A stretch of DNA of 64,000 nt from Dehalococcoidia bacterium (GCA_030747175.1 JASLLE010000006.1:1-64000); one strand, 5' to 3'; positions 1 through 9,455 are shown, counted from the first letter of the stretch. Numbers and translations are program-made. Notes: a model not told the origin generated them from the letters alone.

Positions 1-2
1 AA

Positions 3-1172
3 ATGAAGATCACGGACATCAAGACCTATGTAGTCAAAGTGAGCGACCAGAGCAGCCCCTGGCCCTGGTTGTTCGTCGAGGTCGAGACGGACGAAGGCAT
101 CACCGGCCTCGGGGAAGCCACCGACACTCACGCCGCTCCGGCCCTCATAACGGCCTTCGAGACGATCAAGCCGATGATCGTCGGGGAGGACCCGGCGAAC
201 ATCGAGGAGATCTGGCAGCGCATCTTCCACAGCTTCTCGAACATCAACGGTCGCGGCTTCACCTCACACCTGATCAGCGCCATAGACACCGCCCTCTGGG
301 ACATCAGGGGCAAGGTACTCGGCCAGCCGATATACAACCTGATCGGGGGACCCGTCCGGGACCGCGTGCCGCTCTATACGCACATCCAGGACATCAGGCA
401 GGCAAACGGACTCCAGGATGCTTACGACCAGACGAAACGGGTTATTTCCGAGGGCTACACCGCGATAAAGACAGACCCGTTCAACCTGCAACGCCCGTCC
501 GGGCCGCGTCACTGGGGCGCGGACAAGATCGAACGGCTCGCTCCCGAAGCGATCAGGGAGGCGGTCGACTGGATGGATACCGTCCGCGATGCCGCCGGAC
601 CGGAAGCCGAGTTGATGGTGGACGCGCACGCCCGCTTCGATACGGCGAGCGCTATCGCCGCCGGACAGGCGCTGGAGCACGTCAACCTGATCTGGTACGA
701 GGAACCGGTCCCGCCGCAGAACTACGCCGCCCTCCAGCAAGTCCGAGAGAACACCAGCATCCCGCTCTGCATGGGCGAGCGCCACTTCACCCGCTACGAC
801 TACCTGCCCCTGTTTGAGCATCGGCTTGTTGATTACGTGATGCCGGACATCCTCTGGACCGGCGGCATCTCCGAGATGAAGCGCATCGGCTCCATGGCCG
901 AGGCCTACTACGTCCGGATCGCACCGCACGACGCGATGGGCCCCGTGTCGATCATTTCAGGCTTCCACTGCTCAATGACCATGCCCAATCTCTACCGGCT
1001 GGAGTGCCTCCACACGTGGTTCGACGACTTCGCAAAGATCCTCGATCCGATGTTCCGGTACGAGGGAGACAGCATCCTGCCGACGGATGAACCCGGTCTC
1101 GGTATAGCCCTCAATCACGAGGTGCTGGACCGGTACATCGTCCAGCCAGAAGCGTTCATCAACTTCGGTTGA
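3..1172 (+). CDS. Enolase-superfamily sugar-acid dehydratase (galactonate/mannonate dehydratase-like)
   Basis: A 389-residue member of the mandelate racemase/muconate lactonizing group of the enolase superfamily. Such enzymes abstract the proton alpha to a carboxylate and remove water, giving a 2-keto-3-deoxy sugar acid. The Mg ligands D207 (MVDAH), E233 (WYEEP) and E259 (MGERH) are spaced 26 and 26 residues apart, as in D-galactonate dehydratase. H209 and H309 (APHDAMGP) match that enzyme's acid/base histidines, and E333 is also present. The ATG lies at the left edge, so its ribosome site is outside the window. A close paralog follows 57 bases downstream, probably in one transcript. The exact substrate cannot be read from sequence. 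KDG-kinase-like and KDPG-aldolase-like genes near 27 kb would fit the product. Confidence 0.9.
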   Translation: MKITDIKTYVVKVSDQSSPWPWLFVEVETDEGITGLGEATDTHAAPALITAFETIKPMIVGEDPANIEEIWQRIFHSFSNINGRGFTSHLISAIDTALWDIRGKVLGQPIYNLIGGPVRDRVPLYTHIQDIRQANGLQDAYDQTKRVISEGYTAIKTDPFNLQRPSGPRHWGADKIERLAPEAIREAVDWMDTVRDAAGPEAELMVDAHARFDTASAIAAGQALEHVNLIWYEEPVPPQNYAALQQVRENTSIPLCMGERHFTRYDYLPLFEHRLVDYVMPDILWTGGISEMKRIGSMAEAYYVRIAPHDAMGPVSIISGFHCSMTMPNLYRLECLHTWFDDFAKILDPMFRYEGDSILPTDEPGLGIALNHEVLDRYIVQPEAFINFG

Positions 1173-1229
1173 TGCGCGTCACATCCCTGATCGGATCTTC
1201 ACGAGTCAAGCTAAAACTGGAACAACCCG

Positions 1230-2399
1230 ATGAAAATCACTGACATCAAGACATACATCGTCTCACCGATCCCGGGCAGCCCCTGGGTGTTCGTGGAGGT
1301 GGAGACCGATGAGGGCATAACCGGCCTCGGTGAATGCACTGACTACCGGAGCGGCCCGATGCTGGTCGCAGGCATCGAGGCGGTTAAGGCGATGGTCGTG
1401 GGTGAGGACCCTGCGCACATCGAGGAGATCTGGCAGAGGATCTTCCGCCAGTATTCGTCGCTCAGCGGACGCGGGTTCATCTCGCACCTGATCAGCGGCA
1501 TAGACATAGCGCTCTGGGACATCCGCGGGCAGGTGCTCGGCCAGCCGATCTACAAACTGCTTGGCGGTCCTGTCCGGGACCGCGTGCCGCTCTACACACA
1601 TATCCAGGATCAGTGGTACGACGGCGTCACCATCGACGACGCTGTCGCGGCCGCGAAGCAGACTCTCGCCGACGGCCATGACGCCATAAAGACGGACCCG
1701 TTCAAGTGGCAACGGTCTCTTACGGGAGAGTTCACCGGCGCGGACCGCGTTGAGTACCTGTCGCCGCGCGCTATTGGCGAGGCTATCGACTGGATGGACG
1801 CCGTGCGGGAAGCCGTTGGCCCGGAGACGGAGCTGATGGTGGATGCCCACGGCCGGTTCGATGTGGCGTCGGCGATAGCGGCCGGGAGGGCACTGGAGCA
1901 CGTCAACTTGATCTGGTACGAAGAGCCCGTTCCGCCGGAAAGCTTCAAAGCGCTTCGGCAGGTGCGTGAAAGCACGGACATTCCGATCTGCATGGGCGAG
2001 CGACACTTCACGCGCTACGACTACGTCCCGATGCTTGAAGAGCGCCTGGTTGACTTCATCATGCCGGACATCTCCTGGACCGGCGGCATCTCGGAAATGA
2101 TGCGGATCGCCTCACTGGCCGAGCCGTTCTACGTGCGCATCAGCCCGCACGATGCTCTCGGCCCGGTTTCGATCATGGCCGGGTTCCATTGCTCGATGAC
2201 CATCCCCAACTTCTACCGGCTCGAATGTCTCCACACCAGGTTCCCGGATTTCGCCAAAATCATGGACCCGATGTTTGAGTACGAGGGCAAATGGATCAAC
2301 CCGACGGATCGTCCGGGACTCGGCGTCGCCCTGAACCATGAGACCTTCGACGAGTTCCTCGTGGACCCGGCGAGCGAACATGCCAGGGCGTTCCGCTGA
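1230..2399 (+). CDS. Enolase-superfamily sugar-acid dehydratase, tandem paralog
   Basis: A second 389-residue dehydratase, clearly a tandem duplicate of the preceding gene. Long blocks are shared, among them VETDEGITGLGE, EEIWQRIF, NLIWYEEPVPP and MGERHFTRYDY. All catalytic positions are kept: D205, H207, E231, E257 and H307. It differs mainly in the N-terminal capping region (residues 13-20 and 36-48) and in a loop near 127-140. These parts shape substrate choice in this superfamily, so the pair may take different sugar acids. The ATG follows an AAC-rich leader without a strong Shine-Dalgarno sequence. A near-palindromic stretch and a perfect hairpin follow the stop codon. Confidence 0.9.
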   Translation: MKITDIKTYIVSPIPGSPWVFVEVETDEGITGLGECTDYRSGPMLVAGIEAVKAMVVGEDPAHIEEIWQRIFRQYSSLSGRGFISHLISGIDIALWDIRGQVLGQPIYKLLGGPVRDRVPLYTHIQDQWYDGVTIDDAVAAAKQTLADGHDAIKTDPFKWQRSLTGEFTGADRVEYLSPRAIGEAIDWMDAVREAVGPETELMVDAHGRFDVASAIAAGRALEHVNLIWYEEPVPPESFKALRQVRESTDIPICMGERHFTRYDYVPMLEERLVDFIMPDISWTGGISEMMRIASLAEPFYVRISPHDALGPVSIMAGFHCSMTIPNFYRLECLHTRFPDFAKIMDPMFEYEGKWINPTDRPGLGVALNHETFDEFLVDPASEHARAFR

Positions 2400-2400
2400 G

Positions 2401-2461
2401 CGGGGAAGTCAGGATGTTGGGCCGGGGAGAGGTTCCCACAGGGAAACCCCTGACCTTCCCC
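2401..2461 (+). terminator. Imperfect hairpin after the dehydratase pair
   Basis: Directly after the stop codon, GGGGAAGTCAGG at 2401-2412 can pair with CCTGACCTTCCCC at about 2449-2461, leaving one bulge. No T-run follows, so this is at best a weak transcription end or an mRNA 3' stabilising structure. Confidence 0.35.
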
Positions 2462-2466
2462 GTGCT

Positions 2467-2490
2467 ATCGCGCCCGACGCCGGGCGCGAT
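2467..2490. repeat. Perfect 9-bp inverted repeat
   Basis: ATCGCGCCC at 2467-2475 and GGGCGCGAT at 2482-2490 form a perfect inverted repeat around a 6-base loop. It lies in the gap between the dehydratases and the ABC exporter. It could be a transcription stop without a T-run, or an operator. The rest of 2491-2758 shows no convincing gene or promoter. Confidence 0.5.
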
Positions 2491-2974
2491 CCTGGAATAG
2501 ACGCGGGCGATTTCCCCCTCAGAATCAACTTCTCACGAACGATACCCGCTCGAGTGGACACGGAATTTAACGAGGATTTCAATAAGTTGGTTCCTGTCAA
2601 CGCTGCAAGGCATCTCGCGCGGGCGTAGACTCCCCGCCGGAATCGAAACACAACCAACGGATCGATTCCAGATGTAAGATCGACTGACCGGATGCACGGG
2701 AATGATCGACCGTGCGCCCGGCAGCCCCGGAGAATCAGGCACATCGTGCAGGGCGTGACCAGGGCGTCCGATATTTGAGAGGCTTGAAACGGCCAGCAAA
2801 GCAAACCCCGGTCAAAACCTATTAAGCGTCGCAGGGAGACCGAACCGGCGGAAAATCCCACCCCCTGCGCAGTCCGCCAGTGTCCTCTGGCGACTGGCTA
2901 AACTCACCACCACGACAAGCCCCTGGCTTCTGGCCTTCGGCTTCTTCACGATCCTCGGGACGTCCGTATTCTTC

Positions 2975-4687
2975 GTGACGATTCCGATGCTGCTGGGCAG
3001 CGCGGTTGACGACGCCATCAAGCTCGTCGACGAGGGTACGGATTCAGGTGCGGCGCGGGCTGCCCTGCTTGACGCGGCCATCGTGCTCATCGCCGTGAGC
3101 GTGTTGAGGGGCGTATTCGCTTACGGCCAGATGTACGCCGGGGAAGTGCTGGGCCAGACCCTGGCTACGGCGCTTCGGAACCAGTACTACGAAAAACTCC
3201 AGCGCCTGAGCTTCTCGTTCCACGACAACGCCCACACTGGGAACCTGATGTCCCGCGGCATCTCGGATATCGACGGCGTGCGGATGTTCGCCCACACCGG
3301 CATGCTGCGCGTTCTCTATCTGATCCTGCTGCTGGCCGGCAGCGCTTACCTGATGTTGAAGCTGGACTGGCAGCTCGGTCTTCTCACCCTCGCATTCGTG
3401 CCGATCGTCGCTTTCCGGGGCACGATCATGCGGCTGCGTTCACGGAACATCTGGATCCAGATCCAGGAGCAGATGGGCATCGTCAACACGGCCCTCCAGG
3501 AGAACCTGGGTGGCGTCCGTGTTGTCAGATCTTTTGCCGGACAAAAACACGAAGAGAAGAAGTTCGCCACTTCCTCTGAAGAAGTCAGGGGCCTGATGGA
3601 CCAGGCTGCCGAGATTCGAGCATCGAACGGCAGCTTCATGTCTTTCTCGTTACTCGTCGCCTACTCGGTCCTCCTGTGGTTTGGCGGGAGCAAGGTTATT
3701 GACGGCGAAATGAGCGTGGGGGATCTAACGCGTTTCCTGACATTCCTCGGGCTGCTCCAGATGCCGATCAGGATGCTCCCGATGCTCATCAATTCATGGG
3801 CAAGGGCGTCGTCAGGTGGTGCCCGACTGTTTGAGGTTCTTGACCTGGAACTTCCAATCCGGAACAGCCCGAACGCCCGGCCGTTGCGAATCACCGAAGG
3901 CGTGTTGCGCTACGAGGACGTTTCGTTCTCATACGACGACATGCCCGTTATCAAGAACATCAGCTTTGAAGCCAGACCCGGACATACGATCGGAATCGTC
4001 GGTCCTCCCGGCAGCGGCAAAACGACCATCGCCCAGCTCGCGCCGCGCCACTACAACGTGGACTCTGGACGCATCACAATCGATGACCAGGACATCAACG
4101 GAGTGACGCTGGAGTCACTCCGTCAGCGGGTGCGTCTCGTCCAGCAGGACACGTTCCTGTTCAGGGACACGGTCAGCGACAACATCGCTTACGGCGAACC
4201 GGATGCCGAAGAAGGCCGGATCATCGACTCTGCCGAGGACGCCAAGCTGCATCAGCACATCACGGGTATGCCGGAAGGCTACGAATCCATGGTGGGCGAG
4301 CGTGGTGTGTCACTCTCCGGCGGCCAGCGTCAGCGCATGGCGATCGCCCGGGCGATCGTGCTCCAGCCCAAGATTTTCATCTTCGACGACTCAACTTCTG
4401 CGATCGACGCCGCCACGGAACGGTTGATCCGGGAACAGATCGCGCGACGTGCGGCGGACGCCACGACCATCATCATCGCCCACCGTCTGAGCACGCTACT
4501 CAGCGCGGACGAAATCCTCGTCATCGACGAGGGGCGGATCATCGAACGTGGTTCGCATGAAGAGCTGCTGGAGCTCGGCGGTCGATATCGCGAAATGCAC
4601 GATCTGCAGGTACGCCCGACCGACGATCTCAGCGGTGACTGGCTGACGATGGACGACGCTCCAGAACCGACGGGAAGCGACGACTAA
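2975..4687 (+). CDS. ABC exporter half-transporter, degenerate-site subunit
   Basis: A membrane-spanning domain (residues 1-280) is followed by an ATPase domain (310-550), the plan of the MsbA/LmrA/TM287-288 exporters. Walker A is GPPGSGKTT (343-351), the signature LSGGQ (447-451), and the switch histidine H503. Walker B ends D471-D472, so the usual catalytic glutamate is aspartate, as in the degenerate subunit of heterodimeric exporters. The GTG at 2975 is the first ordinary start codon in the frame. However, the upstream codons from about 2882 encode the expected first half of the first membrane helix (SVLWRLAKL, then a hydrophobic run). The frame is open back to a TGA at 2756. The real start is therefore probably upstream at a rare codon such as CTG 2894, or a base is wrong. 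The stop overlaps the next ATG (TAATG). Confidence 0.88.
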   Translation: MTIPMLLGSAVDDAIKLVDEGTDSGAARAALLDAAIVLIAVSVLRGVFAYGQMYAGEVLGQTLATALRNQYYEKLQRLSFSFHDNAHTGNLMSRGISDIDGVRMFAHTGMLRVLYLILLLAGSAYLMLKLDWQLGLLTLAFVPIVAFRGTIMRLRSRNIWIQIQEQMGIVNTALQENLGGVRVVRSFAGQKHEEKKFATSSEEVRGLMDQAAEIRASNGSFMSFSLLVAYSVLLWFGGSKVIDGEMSVGDLTRFLTFLGLLQMPIRMLPMLINSWARASSGGARLFEVLDLELPIRNSPNARPLRITEGVLRYEDVSFSYDDMPVIKNISFEARPGHTIGIVGPPGSGKTTIAQLAPRHYNVDSGRITIDDQDINGVTLESLRQRVRLVQQDTFLFRDTVSDNIAYGEPDAEEGRIIDSAEDAKLHQHITGMPEGYESMVGERGVSLSGGQRQRMAIARAIVLQPKIFIFDDSTSAIDAATERLIREQIARRAADATTIIIAHRLSTLLSADEILVIDEGRIIERGSHEELLELGGRYREMHDLQVRPTDDLSGDWLTMDDAPEPTGSDD

Positions 4688-6594
4688 TGGCCTCTAACGT
4701 CGGCTCCGGGAAGCGACAGCGCAAGTCCACACTCATGGGCGAGGGGAAGCGTCTGCCTCCGGGCCAGTACCTGGACATGGACGACGTATTCGGACCCTCG
4801 TTCGATGGAGAGGTATTCAAGCGTTTCCTCGGCTTCGTAACGCCCTACAAGGGCAAGGTTGTCATCGGCCTGATCGCCGTGCTGGCCTTCAGCCTCTCGA
4901 CACTCGCCGTCCCGCTCGTCGTCCAGTACGCCGTGGACAACGCGCTCGACATAGGCGGGAGCCGGACCGAACTGGCGTGGGTGACCGGGGTCCTGTTGGG
5001 CGTAGCCGTTATCAACTGGGGATCCAATCACATCCAGCAGGTGGTCGTCGGCCACATGTCGAACGCCATACTGTTCGACCTCCGCCGCGCCATGTTCCAC
5101 CACCTGCAGCGCGTCGGCCTGTCCTTCTCGGACAAGACGGAAGTCGGGGCCGTGATGTCCCGTACCCAGGGCGACACCGGCGCTCTCCAGGAGTTCATGG
5201 AGACGATGGTTCAGGCCCTCGGTGATATAGCGATCCTGGTCGGGATTATCGCCGTTCTCCTGTTCCTTGACGTACGGCTCGCGCTCCTGGTCCTCACCGT
5301 AATCCCGATCATGATGGGACTTCGCCTCGTCTGGCTCCCACGCGCCCGCAAGCGGTTCCTCTACGCACGGGTAACGCAGTCCATCTGCAATGGCGCGCTG
5401 GGGCAGAACGTAAACGGCGTGCGCGTCGTCCAGGGTATGCGCCGTGAGCCGGTGAACCTCGCCCGATACGAGGGCCTGACATCGAACAACCTCAAAGCCG
5501 CCAAAATGGCCGCCACGTTCAGCGCAATCCTGATGCCGATCGTGGAGCTTCTTACGGGCGTCGCATGGGCCATCGTGATAGTGGTCGGAGGTCTCTTCGT
5601 TCTCGACGGCGATATGACCATCGGCACGATGATCGCCTTCCTGATGCTCGTGCGGCAGTTCTTCGACCCCATCCGCAACCTGACGATGCACTACAACGTG
5701 CTGCAACGCGCGATGGCCGCCGGCGAGCGTATTTTCGAGCTACTGGACATCCCGACCGAGGTCGAGGACAAAGAGGGCGCAGAGGATCTCGACGAGATCG
5801 ACGGATCAATCGAGTTTGACCACGTCACGTTTGGTTACAGCCCGGATCACCCGGTCCTTCACGACGTTTCGTTCAGAGTGGAGCCGGGGGAGGTCGTGGC
5901 GCTGGTCGGACCCACGGGCTCCGGCAAGACCAGTATCACCGCGCTCGCCCATCGTTTTTACGATGTCCAGGAGGGAACCGTGAATGTGGGCGGGTACGAC
6001 GTCCGGGACATAACACAGGAGACGCTCGGGCACCACGTGGGGATGGTCCTCCAGGAACCGTTCCTGTTCTCGGAATCGGTTCACGACAACATCCAGTACA
6101 ACACCGCGGGCGCAACCCGCGAGCAGGTGGTCTCGGCGGCGAAGACCGTCGGCGCGCATGACTTCATCGAGAAGCTTTCAGACGGCTATGACACGGTCCT
6201 CGAGGAACGTGGTTCTAACCTGTCGATCGGCCAGCGCCAGCTCATCAGCTTCGCCCGCGCAATCGTGGCGGACACCGAGATCCTCGTCCTTGACGAGGCG
6301 ACGGCCAGCATCGACAGCTACACCGAGCTGATGATCCAGAAGGCGCTGGCGAAGCTGCTCGAAGGCCGGACGGGCGTGATGATCGCCCACCGACTGGCGA
6401 CGATCCGTGGCGCGGACAGGATTATCGTGCTGCAGGACGGGCGCATAGTGGAGATCGGCAACCACGACGAGCTGATGGAAGAGAAGAACCTGTACTTCAA
6501 GCTCTACTCGCTCAACTACTCCTCGTTCGACGACATCCCGGAAGATATCATCCAGGAAGTAGCGGCGTCGGTAGCGGGAGAATCCAGCCGCTAA
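4687..6594 (+). CDS. ABC exporter half-transporter, catalytic-site subunit
   Basis: A 635-residue partner of the preceding gene, joined to it by a TAATG overlap that suggests translational coupling. An N-terminal tail of about 45 residues precedes six membrane helices (about 50-335). The ATPase domain has Walker A GPTGSGKTS (408-416) and Walker B ending D536-E537 with the catalytic glutamate. Its signature is LSIGQ (512-516) rather than LSGGQ. In heterodimeric exporters the subunit with the intact Walker B carries the altered signature, so the two proteins together would form one competent and one degenerate ATP site. The substrate is unknown; lipids, peptides or drugs are the usual cargo. 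Confidence 0.9.
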   Translation: MASNVGSGKRQRKSTLMGEGKRLPPGQYLDMDDVFGPSFDGEVFKRFLGFVTPYKGKVVIGLIAVLAFSLSTLAVPLVVQYAVDNALDIGGSRTELAWVTGVLLGVAVINWGSNHIQQVVVGHMSNAILFDLRRAMFHHLQRVGLSFSDKTEVGAVMSRTQGDTGALQEFMETMVQALGDIAILVGIIAVLLFLDVRLALLVLTVIPIMMGLRLVWLPRARKRFLYARVTQSICNGALGQNVNGVRVVQGMRREPVNLARYEGLTSNNLKAAKMAATFSAILMPIVELLTGVAWAIVIVVGGLFVLDGDMTIGTMIAFLMLVRQFFDPIRNLTMHYNVLQRAMAAGERIFELLDIPTEVEDKEGAEDLDEIDGSIEFDHVTFGYSPDHPVLHDVSFRVEPGEVVALVGPTGSGKTSITALAHRFYDVQEGTVNVGGYDVRDITQETLGHHVGMVLQEPFLFSESVHDNIQYNTAGATREQVVSAAKTVGAHDFIEKLSDGYDTVLEERGSNLSIGQRQLISFARAIVADTEILVLDEATASIDSYTELMIQKALAKLLEGRTGVMIAHRLATIRGADRIIVLQDGRIVEIGNHDELMEEKNLYFKLYSLNYSSFDDIPEDIIQEVAASVAGESSR

Positions 6595-6634
6595 AGGCAC
6601 AGAAAGAACGTCTGGGCGTATCGCCTCACCCCGC

Positions 6635-6654
6635 GGGCGTATTGCCATACGCCC
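6635..6654. repeat. Hairpin repeat GGGCGTAT-TGCC-ATACGCCC (copy 1)
   Basis: A perfect 8-bp stem with a TGCC loop, followed by CCTACAA. The same 20-base hairpin occurs at 48393-48412, inside the coding sequence of the giant kinase. It belongs to a dispersed family of short intergenic repeats. Confidence 0.8.
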
Positions 6655-6683
6655 CTACAAAAGCGTCGACGCTGGATCACTCC

Positions 6684-6812
6684 CTTCTCCCAGCGGGAGA
6701 AGGTGCAGAGCCTGTCCTGAGCCCGACGAAGGAATGAGGGAGAAGTCGCTCAGCCCGAATCGATCAAAGGCGGCCGTAATTCCAACGCGTCCCCCTCTCC
6801 CGGTGGGAGGGG
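6684..6812. repeat. Dispersed CTCTCCC...GGGAGAG hairpin repeats
   Basis: CTTCTCCC-AGC-GGGAGAAG lies at 6684-6702 and a second, C/G-rich version at 6791-6812, in the gap between the converging exporter and ruvB genes. Related copies lie at 49803-49821, 51257-51275 and 57664-57686, and inside the kinase gene near 48440-48500. The 264-base gap 6595-6858 holds only these repeats and the hairpin at 6635. Confidence 0.7.
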
Positions 6813-6858
6813 CCAGGATGAAGGAGTTTCAACCGTGACGACACAGTCGTCACACTCC

Positions 6859-7959
6859 CTACAGAAGCGTCCCCTGGGATGACGCGTCGCCGAGTCTGCC
6901 CGGTGGCACGCCCGCATGCACAGAGCCTTCTGGAGTCACCCGCCGTCCTCCCGGGGTCCTGATAATGAACCCCAGCTTGAGCAGGAAGGGCTCGACCACG
7001 TCCTCAAGCGTCTGTGGCTCCTCGTTGACCGTGGCCGCAATCGCCGCAATACCCGCCGGTCCGCCTCGATACTGGTGCGCCAGCGTCGTCAGGTACAGCC
7101 TGTCAAGCCGGTCAAGCCCTAACCCGTCAACGCCTTCCATGTCGAGCGCCGCCGCTGCAACGTCCCGGTCGAGCCGTCCATCGGCCTCGACCTGTGCGAA
7201 GTCACGGACGCGCCGCAGGAGACGATTCGCCACCCGGGGCGTACCCCGAGAACGCCGTGCGATCTCCGCCGAGCCCGGCTCGTCCGTTTCCACGCCCAGG
7301 ATGCCGGCCGACCTCTTGACCACGGAGGTCAACTCTTCGTCCGAGTAGTACTCCATGTGATAGACCATGCCGAAGCGATCCCGTAGCGGCGAACTGAGCA
7401 GACCGGCACGGGTCGTCGCCCCCACGAGCGTGAACGGTTGGAGCGGGAAGCTCAGGGTTTTCGCATAAGCGCCGGCGCCCGTCACGAAATCGACGCGATA
7501 GTCCTCCATAGCCGAGTACAGGTACTCCTCGACGGCGCTCGAAAGCCGGTGGATCTCGTCGATAAACAGGACTGCTCCGGCTTCAAGATTGGACAGGAGC
7601 CCCACCATGTCAGCCGGGCGTTCGAGCGCCGGGCCCGAGGTGTGCTCGAGCCTGACGTTCATCTCACGAGCGATGATGTGGGCGAGGGTGGTCTTGCCGA
7701 GTCCCGGCGGCCCGTGGAACAGAACGTGATCGACCGGTTCCCCGCGATTCACGGCCGCTTTGACCGCGATCTTGAGGCTGTGCATCACGTTGCCCTGGCC
7801 GACATACTCCCCGAAATCACGCGGCCTTAGCTGGAGAATCGCCTGATCTTCAGACCCGGCGCGCTCTCCGGCCACGATACGCAACTCGGCGTCCGCCGCT
7901 TGCTCGGCCTCGTCTCCGTGGTCGTCTTCGCCGCCCAGGGTGACCTTCTGTCTGGCCAA
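6859..7959 (-). CDS. ruvB: Holliday junction branch-migration helicase RuvB
   Basis: The AAA+ motor that drives branch migration of Holliday junctions with RuvA. Walker A is GPPGLGKTT (83-91), Walker B LFIDEIH (131-137). The signature LEHTSGPALERPADMVG and the C-terminal winged-helix region (GLGLDRLDRLYL, then RTPGGRRVTPEG) are classic RuvB. At 366 residues it is somewhat longer than usual because of an acidic N-terminal tail of about 40 residues. It is the last gene of a minus-strand ruvC-ruvA-ruvB cluster, 52 bases after ruvA. Confidence 0.97.
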   Translation of the reverse strand: MARQKVTLGGEDDHGDEAEQAADAELRIVAGERAGSEDQAILQLRPRDFGEYVGQGNVMHSLKIAVKAAVNRGEPVDHVLFHGPPGLGKTTLAHIIAREMNVRLEHTSGPALERPADMVGLLSNLEAGAVLFIDEIHRLSSAVEEYLYSAMEDYRVDFVTGAGAYAKTLSFPLQPFTLVGATTRAGLLSSPLRDRFGMVYHMEYYSDEELTSVVKRSAGILGVETDEPGSAEIARRSRGTPRVANRLLRRVRDFAQVEADGRLDRDVAAAALDMEGVDGLGLDRLDRLYLTTLAHQYRGGPAGIAAIAATVNEEPQTLEDVVEPFLLKLGFIIRTPGGRRVTPEGSVHAGVPPGRLGDASSQGTLL

Positions 7960-8011
7960 AGCTCCTACCTCTCAGGAGATCAGATCGCTGGCTGCGGACA
8001 CCGTCCCGCCC

Positions 8012-8656
8012 CTAACCCGCTATGGCCTGCGCCTTGAAAATCTCTCGGATCAACTCTTCCGGCGCCCCTGCGAGCTCCGGGTCTGCCACGAGCGCCTCGT
8101 CCACCTCGCGCTCCGCTTCCGGTTGCCGGTACCCGAGGTTCACGAGAACTTCGATCGCTTCGTCCCGTCCGGTTCCCGCGCCCACCGCCGGCTGGACCGG
8201 GGCGTCATAACCCTCGTCCCGGAGCATGGCGGTCTCGATCACCTTCCCTTTGAGCGTGGCGATTATCTTCTGGGCCGCACGGGCGCCGATTCCCGGCATC
8301 CGCTGCAGCACGCGCACATCCTCGGCCTCTATCGCCTGGGCGATGGTCGATACGGAAAATATCATCGCCTTTGCCGCACGAACCGGCCCGAGACCCTCAA
8401 CCTGTATCAACTGCTCGAAAAAAGCGCGCTCATGCCCGCGCTGGAACCCGACGAGGACCGGCTTCGGCTGCCGGTCCGTCACGTGGTAGTACACCTCGAG
8501 GCCCAGTTCGTCGCCGACGACCACCGGGCGGGCGGACAGCGCGCTCATCACGAACTGCGGAACGACGATCTGGTAGCCAACACCGGCGGCGTTGATCACG
8601 ACCGTCTCCGTCGACCTGTCGAACCGGTGGACTTTGCCTTCGATGAAACTGATCAA
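8012..8656 (-). CDS. ruvA: Holliday junction DNA-binding protein RuvA
   Basis: A 214-residue protein that binds four-way junctions as a tetramer and recruits RuvB. It begins MISFIEGKVHRF, the usual OB-fold start (domain I, about 1-65). The helix-hairpin-helix domain II follows, with VEGLGPVRAAKA and MPGIGARAAQKIIATLKGK. A flexible linker then leads to domain III (about 160-214, DEAIEVLVNLGYRQPEAE), which contacts RuvB. It lies between ruvC (64 bases upstream) and ruvB on the minus strand. Confidence 0.97.
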   Translation of the reverse strand: MISFIEGKVHRFDRSTETVVINAAGVGYQIVVPQFVMSALSARPVVVGDELGLEVYYHVTDRQPKPVLVGFQRGHERAFFEQLIQVEGLGPVRAAKAMIFSVSTIAQAIEAEDVRVLQRMPGIGARAAQKIIATLKGKVIETAMLRDEGYDAPVQPAVGAGTGRDEAIEVLVNLGYRQPEAEREVDEALVADPELAGAPEELIREIFKAQAIAG

Positions 8657-8720
8657 AATTCTGGCCCCGCTATGCCAATGCCCGGGTTTCCGGAAACCGG
8701 ATGAGTACCCTGTTGCCGGT

Positions 8721-9212
8721 TTAAGAAGCGTTCGCCACCGGACTGTCGGACATCATGGCATGACAGATTGCTATGGAGAACGCATCTGCAACGTGTTCGT
8801 TGTCGATCCCGGGCAACCTGAGGTGCACGGCCACCGCCCGCTGGACCTGTTCCTTGTCCGCGCGACCTGAACCCGTTACGAGGTTCTTGGCCCGGGTCGG
8901 CTCGTAATGGAATACAGGAATGCCCGCTTCGCCCGCCGCAAGAACGGCAACTCCGCGCGCATGACCCATGATGATCGCAGTCTTGAGGTTGCGGTATCGA
9001 ACATGCAGGTCTTCGACCGCCATCACGTTCGGCTTGTGCTCCTCGATGACCTCGCGAATGTCCTGGTGAATCGCTTTGAGCCTGAACTCCAGCGCATCGG
9101 AGGCTTTGGTCTTGGAAAAACCGCCCTCGACCGCCACGTGCGACCGCCCTTTTACGTCGATTACACCGTATCCGGTGGTAACGAGTCCGGGATCTACGCC
9201 GATGATTCGCAT
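8721..9212 (-). CDS. ruvC: Holliday junction resolvase RuvC
   Basis: A 163-residue endonuclease that cuts Holliday junctions symmetrically. The acidic site is visible as D7 (IGVDPG), E67 (VEDLH) and D143 (HVADAFSIA), with H140 beside it. The frame is open for 94 more codons upstream, but the family always starts at MRIIGVDPG, so the ATG at 9212 is chosen. It is first in the minus-strand ruvC-ruvA-ruvB cluster and divergent from the PIG-L gene, with 243 bases between them for both promoters. Confidence 0.96.
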   Translation of the reverse strand: MRIIGVDPGLVTTGYGVIDVKGRSHVAVEGGFSKTKASDALEFRLKAIHQDIREVIEEHKPNVMAVEDLHVRYRNLKTAIIMGHARGVAVLAAGEAGIPVFHYEPTRAKNLVTGSGRADKEQVQRAVAVHLRLPGIDNEHVADAFSIAICHAMMSDSPVANAS

Positions 9213-9455
9213 GTGTGGACGTGTGCCTGGTGCTCTTCGGGAAGCGGATGCGAATCGCGAGAATCGCAGGGCCGGGGACCAGCCGCGCGCGCGGTGGACA
9301 CAGCAATATTCCCCTTTGCCCGCGTGAGGTGTCAACGCGCCCCCGTCGCTTTGTCGCGCTATGATCTTGGCCGCAAAGAAACAAACGGGCCCGGGTCTTC
9401 CCTGAGATCGGCCCGCCGACGTACGCCACAGGCTCGAAGAAACAGAAGAGGAAAC

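Noticed and set aside
4684-5706. 340-codon frame on the minus strand inside the ABC exporter gene
   Set aside because: It mirrors the plus-strand gene in GC-rich DNA, with His/Asp-rich composition and no conserved motifs.
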